This document shows, piece after piece, positions 1-10,630 of a stretch of 64,000 bases of DNA. Each line of letters begins with the position of its first letter. Within the stretch, counting starts at the first letter, position 1. The stretch lies in NCBI GenBank assembly GCA_020881915.1, contig JAJFPB010000009.1, positions 248,001-312,000 of the forward strand, in the 5' to 3' direction. The notes beneath the pieces were generated by a model. It was not told the origin of the DNA. It ran no database searches and was given only the letters and a program-made list of their open reading frames with translations. Origin of the DNA: Paramyrothecium sp. XJ0827. Taxonomy: Eukaryota > Ascomycota > Sordariomycetes > Hypocreales > Stachybotryaceae. A program made the translations under genes and the position numbers.

Positions 1-113
1 ATAAAACCACCAACGGGTCCAGCGGGAACAGAGGCCCATTGCGAGACGCTGTGCTTGCGGACGGAGTGCCCAGCCCAAAAAGTGAGGCGAGACTTTGGTC
101 ATTCCAAGAGAAC

Positions 114-2929
114 ATGGTACGCCTAAGTCTTGTCCTCTCGCTCATCGCAGCTGTTCCTGCTGCGGTGGTTGCGAAGGAGGCGTCCCCAACAGAAAATATC
201 GACACGGTCCCTGGAGCATACATTATCGAATTTGATGACAATCAGGTTAGATTCATCTGTCCGATAAGGGATTTCGAGAATCACAATGCTGAGTCCTCAC
301 TAGGATACCACTCAGCTTCGAGTGCAGGCCGATACTGATTACGAAACGCGATTGGAACTCAACTACAAGCTGTTCAATGGTGTTTCTATTCAGCTTGATG
401 TCGAAACAGCCGAAGAAAAGGCTGCTCAGCTTGCTTCTCTTCCTGCAGTCAAGAACATCTGGCCTGTGCGGATCATCCCTCTCCCCGAGTTGATCTTTGA
501 CAACAATGACAAATCGAATCACTCAAAAACGACGGAGGGCCGCAAACATAAGAGACAGAATGGAGATAAGTCAAAAAGACAAAGCAATGTCGTTGTCGAT
601 GTGAACTCTCCACATACCATGACCCAGGTGGACAAGCTGCACGCCAAAGGCATCACTGGCAATGGTATTAAAATTGCAGTTATCGACACTGGAGTAAGTT
701 GCTTCGTTGGATATGTTTGAGTTGCAAGCTAATATGATTATTATATAGATTGATTATGCCCACCCTGCTTTAGGCGGTTGTTTTGGTGATGGTTGTCTCG
801 TAAGTTTCGGCCACGACTTGGTCGGCGATGGCTATGATGGCTTGAATACGCCTATCCCTGACGACGATCCAATGGATACCTGCAGCGGTCATGGTACGCA
901 TGTAGCTGGCATTATTGGAGCAAGAGAGAACGAATTAGGTTTCACTGGCGCCGCCCCGGACGCCATTCTCGGCGCTTACCGTGTCTTCGGCTGCGCCGGC
1001 GCAAGTGTGGGCAATGATGTTTTGATTGCCGCCTTCAACAGGGCCTATGAGGACGGTGCCGATATCATCACTGCATCGATTGGAGGAGCCTCTGGTTGGA
1101 CGCAAGATCCATGGTCTATCGCCGTGAGCCGCATCGTTGACAAGAGTGTGCCCTGCATCTTGGCTGCTGGAAACACGGGCCAGCCGTTCGCAATGGAGGC
1201 CGCAGCTACCGGAGAGGGCGTCACTGCCGTCGCGTCTTTCCACAACACAATGTTGCCGAGGGAGTTGTTTGCGGCTCACTATAAGGTGAACAATGGCTCA
1301 TCGGTTGCTTATCCATATGACTGGGGCCTCCCCGAATGGTACAACCAGGAAGAACGCCCAATTTATGCCACCAGCTTGGACACAACCAACGACAATGACG
1401 CGTGCGAGCCTTTGCCCGATGACACACCCGATTTAACCAACTACGACGTTCTTGTTCGCCGTGGTAACTGTCATTACGAAGTCCAGGCCCGGAACATCGC
1501 CGACAAGGGAGGCCGCTACATTATATGGTACAACAACCAGCCCGGAACTGTATGGGTCGACGTCGAGGGAGGTGTTGATGAGATCAAGGGAATCATCATG
1601 GTTCCACCGGAGGTTGGTGAGACTTGGGTCAAGGCACTCAAGGCCGGCTCTGAGATCAGGAACCGAATGACGTGGTGGATCGACGCAGACCCGTTCATTA
1701 TCGTTCAGCCCAACTACCAAACACCAGGAACTGTGAGTCTATTCACGAGTTGGGGTCCAACATTTGAGATGAACGCCAAACCGCAGTTTGGGGCTCCAGG
1801 AGGCAACATCTTGTCCACTTACCCGACGGACAGGGGCATGTACCGGGTCGCCTCTGGTACCTCCATGGCGACGCCGTTTGTCGCTGCTGCTTATGCTTTG
1901 ATTGCGGAAGCACGAGGCACCTTGGATCCTGCCACGATAGAAAATCTTCTCGCTGCCAACGCCAATCCTCAATTTTTCGAAGATCTCATAAACTACGGCA
2001 ACTTGAAAGATTGGTTAGCTCCTCCAGCCCAACAGGGTGCTGGTTTAATCCAAGTCTTTGATGCTGCATTCGCCACGACCTTGCTGGAACCCTCTGCTCT
2101 CTCATTCAACGATACAGACCATTTTATCGAGACTCTCAATTTCACTCTTACCAACACCGCGGACGAGGATATAATTTACGAGATTTCGCACGTTCCTACG
2201 CACTCTTTATTCATGCTGAATGAAGAGGGAAACTTTATCGAGATCGACAGTTTCAAGCCACCAGATGATACCCCTGCTCATGCTGATCTCGCATTCAGCG
2301 AGACTACAGTGACCATCAGCTCTGGAGAGGCAGTGACTATCCAAGTGAGCGCTACTCCTCCACAGCTAGATGCTACCCGATACCCTCTATGGTCAGGCTA
2401 CATTGCTGTGAATGGCTCTGATGGGACCTCATTGTCATTGCCCTATCAAGGCCTCATTGGTTCACTTGAGGATGCTGTTGTTCTAAGGGAGAACGGTGCT
2501 TGGGTTACAAGTCAATCCAACTGGGACCTCGAGCCATTGCCCGTTGATACAGTAATCACGCTTCCTCCTCAAGGAACAGATCTTGGCAGCTGGTTTGGGA
2601 ACCCCCCACTTCTAATTATTGATCTTATTTGGGGGACGCCACTTCTTGTTATCGAGGTCATTGCACTTGACTCGGATGATCCAAGCTCTGCTGATGGCGA
2701 AGTTATCGGACAGGTGCCCGGATCTCCGCTGCCATGGTTCGGAAGGGGTCAGCGTAGGTTATTTTGGAGCGGAGCACTGGAGGAAGGGGGGTATGCCCCA
2801 GCTGGGAGGTATAAGATTGTGGTTAGGGCGGTCCGCATAGGCGGAGATGCCGCTGTCGGCGCGGACTGGTTTGTGTCTGAGTCGAATCCTTTCATCATAG
2901 AATACGAAGAGCCCGAGGTTCGCGCTTAG
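114..2929 (+). CDS. Subtilisin-like serine protease (S8) with PA domain, secreted
   Basis: Secreted endopeptidase of the S8 subtilase family, similar to minor extracellular proteases of the Vpr type. The model has three exons, 114-245, 316-693 and 749-2929, giving 896 residues. Both introns are phase 0; the second has a GTAAGT donor. The first acceptor could also lie at 327. Residues 1-20 form a signal peptide, followed by an I9-type propeptide. The catalytic triad is visible as Asp168 in VIDTG, His221 in GHGTHVAG and Ser542 in GTSMATPF. A protease-associated insert lies between His and Ser, and an Fn3-like region fills the C-terminal third. The start at 114 is chosen because the upstream in-frame residues are not signal-like while the sequence after this ATG is. 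The gene looks intact and stands alone. Confidence 0.9.
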
Positions 2930-4633
2930 TAGGGCAGATAATAAATTCGCATTTACATACGCAAATGAGGATTTCGGTAACCCGATATCTACAAAACGAT
3001 GGTGAATGTGAGCAGCTTCCACAGACCTGAGACATACTGACCCGATATAAAATCGAGGCATGAATGCATCTGTTGGAACATGAATTTGTTGAATGATCTG
3101 AAGACTCAAGGATTGGATCCTTCGATTTGGGACCGTTGTGCGATCTCCCTGTACGGCTACCGGGCATACCTGCATTGCCCGTGAGCATAAGTTAATGTCT
3201 AAGCTCGCAATCGAGTTGACGTGGCCTTTAACAGTCGCCTATAAGGCCTTGAGTCTTTGATCGCAATAAGGTGAGCTATGGCGATTGTCCTATTTTCATT
3301 CTTCAGGCCGCCTATAGGAGTCTGATCGTGTGCGTCACCAAAATTTCCGATTAATCTTGAAGCCAGATTGGGGCAGTCGGCCAAGATCAAGTACCAAGAT
3401 GTTGAAGGAAAAAACTGAGCGATAACTGGAAAAGGGCTTAAAGATAATCATTGAACGTGCTCATGATCAGAATCACATGCAACAAATTATTGTTCGAGGA
3501 AGCCTCGGAAATGGCCCCGGGATAGTCTTAGTTGCCAGCGCGTTTGTTTTGGTGGGCTAAATCTGCAACTCGCTGGAAAAACCATGGAAGAGAGCCCAGA
3601 GGGCTCGGAGACTGGCCGAAATCAGTGGCCTAATGCATGTACATGTTTTAATGGCCCAAAATCGATGCGACCTTCGTGAAGCGACCTAGTTTGTCGAGAG
3701 TGCATTGGGTAGGAGTTTATGCACATCACCCAAAATCCACGGTTTGGTAACAGAGCTGGCCGTGGATAGGAAGGAGGCTGGCTCATGTGCTGTTGGCTCG
3801 TGTCCAAGGCAATGGCGACATCGGCACCAAATCCCTCACAGCCTTAAGCGCTACAGGCCGACTTTGAGCATATTTTGAAAGTCCCCTAGTGATGGCCGGT
3901 TCGGGAAGGAGGGAGGACCACAATGCAACCCTACGCCGCCCACGAGACTCTTCGGGACCTGCTAAGCGTAGCACTGAGTCAGTTTAGCGGCGGTTTTGAG
4001 AAGGTGGACAGAGGCGCCAAGCGCGCTTCTTCTTCTGTCAGAATTGGAAATGGGCGTTGCACCTCGGTGCAGAAAACCAGCTGTAGAAGAGCAAAGCACC
4101 TGTGATTCCTCAGTGATGTTAATACCGCAAAGGCCACAAGGGTAATGGCGACCGATCGGCAGTCCTGCCGCAGGTAAGAACATTAGCCGCATGTTCCAGA
4201 CTGGCTGATCAATGATGACAAGACTGCATTTGTGGGGTGCTTTACAAGATGGGGCAGGAGACTAATCTGATAATGGGGTGTGATCAGGTATACTCAGATC
4301 TGATCAGAATAGCCTGTACTGACTTGCCTCATTGGGTAATCCCACACAGTCGAAGCTTTTAAGTGCCGAATCTAGACAAGGGTCGTGTCGGTGACCTTGA
4401 TGGTCTTATCTGACACCCCTGAGCGGCTGCAGAACACGGAGACATGCGAGAATGGCAGGTGAATGATTGACTCGGGCCGGTCGAACGGGTAGCTGAGGCT
4501 ACAGTGAGGCTGCGATGGAGTATATAGAGGCTCTTGAATCATGACAATCCTCCAGAGAGATCATCCCCTCAGCCCTCAGCCTCTTCAGTTCCCTTGCCCA
4601 GCCCTCTACCAGGTTTCAGCCTCATCGTCCAAC
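2930..4633. other. Intergenic, no gene seen
   Basis: This stretch separates the subtilase and trypsin genes. Open frames on both strands are short and show no recognisable domain or plausible exon chain. The last 120 bases are the trypsin promoter. Confidence 0.6.
4521..4527 (+). promoter_or_regulatory. TATA box of the trypsin gene
   Basis: TATATAG lies 107 bases upstream of the trypsin ATG at 4634, a usual spacing for a fungal TATA element with a leader of about 75 nt. Function is inferred from position only. Confidence 0.45.
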
Positions 4634-5502
4634 ATGCAGATCAAGCTTGCTCTCGCGGCCCTTGCCTCCACGGCAACTGCCCTCCCCCAGCTTCTGGGCC
4701 AGGAGATCGTTGGTGGAACGCTCGCCAACGCTGGTGACTTCCCCTTCATCGTCTCCCTGCAGCGATCTGGCAGCCACTTCTGCGGCGGCACCCTCGTCAA
4801 CGCCGACACCGTCATCACTGCTGCCCACTGCTCCACTGCTGCTGCTTCGTCTGTCACCGTCCGCGCCGGCTCCCTGGTATGTACCCACGTCGTTCACAGG
4901 ATATGATAGCAGTGTCTGTTCTGACAATCCAAACAGAAGCGCAACAGCGGCGGCACCCTCGTCCGTGTTTCCCGCGTTATTGTCCACCCCAACTACGTCA
5001 GCCGCACGTACAACAACGACATTGCTATCTGGAAGCTGGCCACTGCCATTCCTACCAGCTCCACCGTCTCCTACGCGAGCATTGCTGCCGCTGGCTCTGA
5101 CCCTGCTGCTGGCGCTAACGTCCAGACTGCTGGCTGGTAAGTGGTCTTTTTCCATTGGCAGAGTGCTGGTAGATCATAAAGACTAACATATATAGGGGAA
5201 CTACCGTCTCTGGTGGCTCCACCCTCCCCGTTGACCTTCGCAAGGTCACTGTCCCCATTGTCTCTCGCACTACCTGCCAGAGCAACTACGGCACTTCTGC
5301 CGTCACCACCTCCATGGTCTGCGCTGGACTTACCAACGGCGGCAGGGACTCTTGCCAGGGTGACTCTGGTGGCCCTCTCGTTGACGCCTCCAAGACTCTC
5401 ATCGGTATTGTCTCCTGGGGTGAGGGCTGCGCTGCTCCCAATGCTCCCGGTGTCTACTCTCGCATTGGTGCCCTCCGCGCCTTCATCGACGCCAACCTGT
5501 AA
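4634..5502 (+). CDS. Trypsin-like serine protease (S1), secreted
   Basis: Secreted trypsin of the chymotrypsin clan, closely resembling the trypsins of plant- and insect-associated ascomycetes. Three exons, 4634-4876, 4937-5136 and 5196-5502, give 249 residues, the normal length. A signal peptide covers residues 1-17, then a short propeptide ends at the mature start IVGG. The catalytic residues are His65 in TAAHC, Asp109 in NNDIAIWKL and Ser205 in GDSGGP. Asp199, six residues before the serine, sits at the bottom of the S1 pocket and predicts cleavage after Lys or Arg. Introns have GTATGT and GTAAGT donors, and the second has a clear ACTAAC branch site. An upstream in-frame ATG at 4541 would bury the signal peptide, so 4634 is preferred. 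A TATA box lies 107 bases upstream. Confidence 0.95.
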
Positions 5503-6084
5503 GCGTCTCATATCAAGTGATGGCCCTCATTTCTAGCCTTGCGATGTTTCAGAAGACGATGAGCACTGCTGGGTTTGGGGGCATAACTGGATGAAACCTC
5601 AATAGATCGAGGCAAGGAGCACTGGGGCTCGGTCGGTACACTGTCAGTTCGACTACTTGACTCAATGTCAATGTGCATAAATAAAAGGACAAGCTTGACC
5701 TGCAGAAGCCTTTGGTCAAGAAAGACGATTCGTCCCTGTCTCTGGATTGATTGTGATTATGTGACCTGACGGGTACATTGTTTTCCACGGGTGAAGTCTC
5801 TCGTGTGCTTTTCTTGCACTGCCAGCATCTAAGCCATGTAAGGGAGGTTTGAAAGCCAGGCTAACTACTGTACAAGCTGTAGTTTTACGTCAAAGCCCAA
5901 GGCGCGTAACCGAGGTCAGCTTTAAACATTCAGGGTGCATTACGTGGTCATCATACCTAAAAATCAATCCATACCGGACACTATCTTGAACGACTAACGC
6001 AATCATCACCATTGAAACAGCATCGGCATCCTGAGCCTCTGAGATACTTGATATTATTTTGATTCTCGGGGGCCTTATCAAACT
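5503..6084. other. Intergenic between convergent genes, nothing seen
   Basis: This is the shared 3' region of the trypsin gene (plus) and the small secreted protein gene (minus). No coding signal is visible on either strand. Confidence 0.6.
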
Positions 6085-6595
6085 CTACAATGTTTCATCT
6101 GCCTCCTCAACAACATCTTCAACAATAACACCATCGAGGTCCTTCAGTTTGTCAATGGCGCCCACGGTGAGCGGTCTTGAGCAAAGATATCAGACAAGGC
6201 AACCTTCATAGAGCAAATTGGGAGCTGACACTTACGGTGGATGAGCCGTTGGAGGCAGCATTCGGTTCATTCTCCAATGCTCGACGCCCGTGTCTTCCTT
6301 GACGATGCTAGAGCATATTTGTCAGTTATAGAGTTTGGACACTCCACGAAGTTTCGGGAACTCACGAGGTTACGGTTCCATTTTGCTTTTCATAATCGTC
6401 GCTATTTTCGAATGTATACGTAATGGTCTACAGACCGGTTAGACCATTGCCGAATGGAAAATGCCTGTGCGTTTAGTGCTATACCTTCCGGTCGGACATG
6501 AGGGGCAATTGCGCTTGGTTGAACTTGGCAAAATGGAGGCCGGCGTATGTGAGGGCAAGCAGACCACAGATAGACAGGATCCGGAGAGCAAACAT
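6085..6595 (-). CDS. Small secreted protein, four exons, unknown function
   Basis: This short gene emerges only when four small exons are joined: 6595-6485, 6427-6366, 6307-6236 and 6175-6085. They give 336 bases and 111 residues. All three introns are 57-60 nt with GT donors and AG acceptors. Intron 1 has the branch site TCTAAC and intron 2 has ACTGAC just before CTCTAG. The reading frame stays open across every junction, which is hard to get by chance. Residues 1-18 (MFALRILSICGLLALTYA) form a signal peptide. The mature part is hydrophilic and ends in an acidic tail (VVEEADETL). I do not recognise the family. The beta-strand pattern and 'LKDLDGVIVEDV' loosely recall I9-type propeptides and protease inhibitors, but this is weak. 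It is convergent with the trypsin gene. A small effector-like protein is possible. Confidence 0.65.
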
Positions 6596-7872
6596 CAGTC
6601 AAAAGTTGCCAGATGTAGCATAAACCGTGATGTAAGAATGAGAGTCGGATCAACAAGGCTAACTCGGACAGCCGCTGGGGGCATGTTGTCTTTTTATATG
6701 CCCAAACCCCGCCAATACTAATGGGGCAGGAGGCATGACGCAACTGCCCACTGTGGCTATAGCCCAGGCTTATCACATGCATGTGGCCAGGCGGAGGCCT
6801 TTGAACTGTTCCAGGCACCGACCTACGCCTCGCCTCTAAAGCCGTGGAAGCCACGAAGCCTCTTAAATCTGTGCTGATTGCAAAGTACTGTGGTGTAGAT
6901 ACATAATCTGACTGTGCAGAAATGAATGCCAAATAGCCGTCTCAAACAGCCGTCTGGCAACAACCAAGTCAGCATATCGACAATTTCACCGGGACTTGGC
7001 CTGAAGTGAGCGGAACTTTGTATTTAAGAGGCATGAAAATGGCCTGATTCTTCGCGGTGTTTACAGCACGCGACGGACTTTTGCAAGCCAAGAGTATCTC
7101 ACTTGCTGTTAAGAACTTCCTTGACAAAAGTCCCTGCTTTAAGCCACGATTGTCTCGCTTCGTAACACGCTGTCTTCGTCCGCCAAAGCAGTCATTGACC
7201 TTTTGTCGTTGGCGAAATAGAGCAGTACAGCTACTACTGGTCATTTTCTCACGACTTTACACAGGCAACATTGATGCGACTCGAAAGCAGTCTTGATGGC
7301 ACAACTTAGCCGGAACAGTATTAGAATACGGATAACGCCCTCTGGTAATCATGAAACCTTGCTAACCAAGACATTCAGTGGAGATCATTCAGTGTAGATG
7401 CCCCAATCTCGTCTCTAGATGTTTCTAAATTATGAAGTGTTGGGAAGAGAGATTACGGTGGCTGGTATAATTCAACATGGAAAAACTGACGAGGGTTCAT
7501 GTCTTCGCCAATATAGAAGGGGCTCGGGGTTTATTCAAGCACAAAGGCTCCTTTCTCGTATCGACTTACATTTGGAAGCTGTCTCCGCTCAACATATTCC
7601 AGTTTATGGCGTCATGATGTAGCGAAACTTTATCGCTGGAACAAGCGTGATTTGTCTTTGTCGACAGCGCCGATTTTACATCTGTGAATAGACTTCTTTA
7701 ATTGAGGCAACATAAAGTCAATTTATCAAGGTTAGACTAGAAATTTGACCTAATCTACAAAGAAACCTGAACAGGACGGCTGTGCTTCCCCCAACTAGAC
7801 GCCTCGATCAAGAATTCTGGTGATTGAGAGACCAGGTCTGATTCATGGTCATCTCATTGGCTAATGAGCTAT
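6596..7872. other. Intergenic, no gene seen
   Basis: This 1.3 kb stretch lies between the small secreted gene and the 3' end of the DUF7708 gene. The few open frames have no domain, no signal peptide and no supporting splice sites. Confidence 0.55.
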
Positions 7873-10112
7873 CTACGGTGTAAAACTGTCAATGAGATAT
7901 TCTGCGCAATGGTCATAGTCGATACACGATGGTAGAGTGAGAATGGAGCCAGAGAATAGGCCGTTAATTCTGCGGGCTCCATTTTGGCAGATGACCAACA
8001 GCTTGAAGATTGGTCCGTCGTGATCTTGCTCCGTGGCTAACGTCGCCAAATCCCCCATAATCAAATCGGTGTCTTGCACATGACACTTTGCTGTTTCATA
8101 CCGAGTTATCTCATCGATAGTGCAAATGATGATGCTTCCACGCGGTAGTTGTTTTGCAAGCAGCCGAAATAGCCTGCAGAGTGCCTTTGCCTTACGTCTA
8201 TCGATTTTGTGCCAGCTGGAGTCCCTCAGGGACGATAGGTCGACCGCAATGTTCTTACTCAACATTTGCGTTAAAAGCTGCCCTACCAGGCTTGCCATCA
8301 TGGGGACTGCCGAGACGTCGCTGGGCTGTGACCATGTTTGCTTAGTACAGAAGTGACTGAGACAGAAAATAGACGCTGCGGCCGGTGGAGACCAGCGGGC
8401 CACCTTGGCGGCTATCAGGCGAAGGCCCGATACACCATTCGTGGAAGCGTCGTCTTCGCTTCCGTTCACGAGAAGACGCGTCGATTGTTGAGATTCTTCC
8501 ATGAAACTCTTGAACATTCGCTGCTGAATTAAATATGCTGCCCTGTGTTTTGTCTGGCGGAAAAGCAGCCTTGCGGACACAAGAAAGGAAGACCAATCTC
8601 GGGTAGCCGCTTCTGGGTCGAAGCCAGTCGCGTCAAAAATTCGTTGTATTTCGTCTTCCATTGCAGCGCTTGTTCGCCTCTCCTCTGTTTGACAAGGTGG
8701 AGAGTGTAGCGACTTTCTGACTGGGGTTTCAGAAATGCTGGCGTCGGTCTCGTCCACTACTGAATGGTCCACGTTGACTTGGTCATAAATCGACACTTCC
8801 TGGCTCAGAGGTTTATGTTGCAGGAATGGTGCGACTACAGGCTTCGTTAGATATGAATCATTATACCGGCTCAGCAAGCACAGGTCACAACCCGTGGATA
8901 TGTCTGGCATTTGTGTCTCAAGCAGATCGCCTTAGAACTTACCTGCAGGTTGAGGAAAAAAACGAGTACTGTCCCCAAGGAATTTGGAAAATTGCTGGAA
9001 AAATAAAAGAATCCGATCTTGTTGTTTGTAAACTTTCATCAGTATCTCGCTATGACAGTGCAGTGCTTCTTCGTTGATGGCTTGCGCTCGTTGCTTGACT
9101 TCTTCTAGGCTTTCCTGTAGCTCCTTCTTATAGGAATCTTACTTAAGGAGCCCTTCCATGATGCGTTCTAGAAAAAGGCCGACATTAGTTCGTGACATGA
9201 AAGCATGCAGTGAATCACACGTACTAGACCTCCCGTCAACAAAGAAATGCATGACGTGGGTTAGAAGCTTCAAAATAGATCGGTAAAGTTCAAAGGTCCG
9301 CTGCTCGAGAAACTGGCCTCGCATTTGTCGATACCTTTCAACATATCTTCTCGCATTCTCCATGACTCTTGGTATTTCTGATAGTGCTTCAAACGCAGCT
9401 TCTTCCGCTTTGCCGTGGTTGCTTGCAGCCTGTATCACAACCTAGTTAACTCTTGTTCGTGAATGACTGAAGGCCCAGGGGGCTCACACCAATAATGAGA
9501 TTGAAAGCTCCGCAAATACTTGGACGGCAACTTAGTAAACTCCAATTGTTTGGAACCGGATCAAGATTGCGCGTACCTGGAACCGTAATCTCCCGCGGGC
9601 AAGAGCTCCAACCAGCTTTGAAGAGCAGCAGAGTGCTGGCTGACCTTATCCATGAAGACCATTATTTTGCTCTGTTTATCTGGGCTACTTTTCCATCGAC
9701 TAGCTGTTCGACGAATTTCAGCCATGACTTCGTTCCAGTTACTCGATCGCAGTTTCTTCATGTGGAGGTCCTGGTCAGAATCGCTTCTCTCCCGATAGAG
9801 CTTCTTGTGCGCCTGATGCATGAGCTCAAGAAGCCTCTCCTTGTCCTCGTCAGCCTGCTTCCACAGTGCATTACTATAGTCGATTCAAATCAGCAAGACC
9901 AACAAGGAAAATTCCATCAGACAATCTAACCTTGCTTCTAACTGCAAAAGACCTTCTCTTGGCAAGGCAAACCCGCCATTGCGCTCGCTCAGGACGGGTC
10001 GTGGATGGTCAGGAAGAACAACGTGATTCTCCACAAAATTAACAGCTTCGTTCGGGGGATGGCGGTCGCGAGAGCTAAGAAAAAGCTCTCTGTGAAACTC
10101 GTCATCACTCAT
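7873..10112 (-). pseudogene. DUF7708 / NACHT-like P-loop protein with in-frame stop
   Basis: This is a fungal protein with an N-terminal DUF7708 region followed by a degenerate NACHT-like segment, an architecture found in NLR/STAND-type repertoires. Proposed exons are 10112-9931, 9873-9577, 9518-9488, 9441-8943 and 8903-7873. DUF7708 runs from about residue 55 to 330; 'QSWLELLPAGDYGS' and the 'ASNHGKAEE' stretch match the family pattern. After about residue 450 comes a region typical of these proteins (CLSHFCTKQTW, then a segment around IDEIT), with no convincing Walker A. A TAA at 9141-9139 (about residue 271) interrupts a frame that otherwise continues to align without a gap, so it looks like a nonsense mutation. 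The inferred last intron is only 39 nt, which is short. The gene is divergent from the AAA+ gene, with 518 bases between the starts. Function is unknown and a role in recognition is inferred. Confidence 0.6.
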
Positions 10113-10630
10113 TGTAACCTTGAAAAGAGTGAGAGGTGGTAAATACGCGCAAGCTGGTAGGAGTTAGGCTTACCGGGGACTTGGATTAGTTCGTTGACTT
10201 TTGAAGATAATTTACAGTCTTGCAAAGGGCCTTGCAGAAAAAAAGAATCCTAAAGATAAAAAGGCAGGAAATTTGGGTGGCAACACGGGATGGTCGGCAT
10301 TGTTGGTCTTGGTATGTGGTGCAATCTCAATTGGGCTGTTAACCTCCAGAACTAGGCAGCAGGGCGCAAAACAAACGCTCACCGGCTGCTTGCAGATACG
10401 AGGGCTCGTGGAGCACTGAATTTGTGTTCCGTGGAGGAAACACAGTGCTACTCGAAGCTGAACACTTGTCTAAAAAGCCCTAGGCCGGTAACAATGAGCC
10501 CGAGAAGGCTTTCACTTTTTCTCTCACCACGCTCCTGCTTCACGAATAACATCACACTCACTCCACCAGCCGTCGCTGAGAAATCTTTTGCTCTGAGAGA
10601 CTCGAATTCTCTAAAATTGCCTCTGTCGCT
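10113..10630. promoter_or_regulatory. Shared divergent promoter region
   Basis: These 518 bases lie between the two divergent starts (DUF7708 minus, AAA+ plus). No convincing gene is inside. Co-regulation of the pair is inferred from the arrangement only. Confidence 0.4.

Noticed and set aside
2759..3188. Open frames on the minus strand over the 3' end of the subtilase gene
   Set aside because: They overlap the subtilase coding end and its flank, have no domain or signal peptide and read as shadows.
4622..5511. Long minus-strand and off-frame open frames over the trypsin gene
   Set aside because: They are antisense or shifted reflections of the GC-rich trypsin codons; the trypsin reading is fully supported.
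9139..9154. A 16-nt intron to bypass the TAA in the DUF7708 gene
   Set aside because: GTAAGATTCCTATAAG has intron-like ends, but 16 nt is far below any spliceosomal minimum and would break the frame.
10201..10419. Plus-strand frame inside the divergent promoter
   Set aside because: No splice or start context, low-complexity lysine-rich start, no family match.
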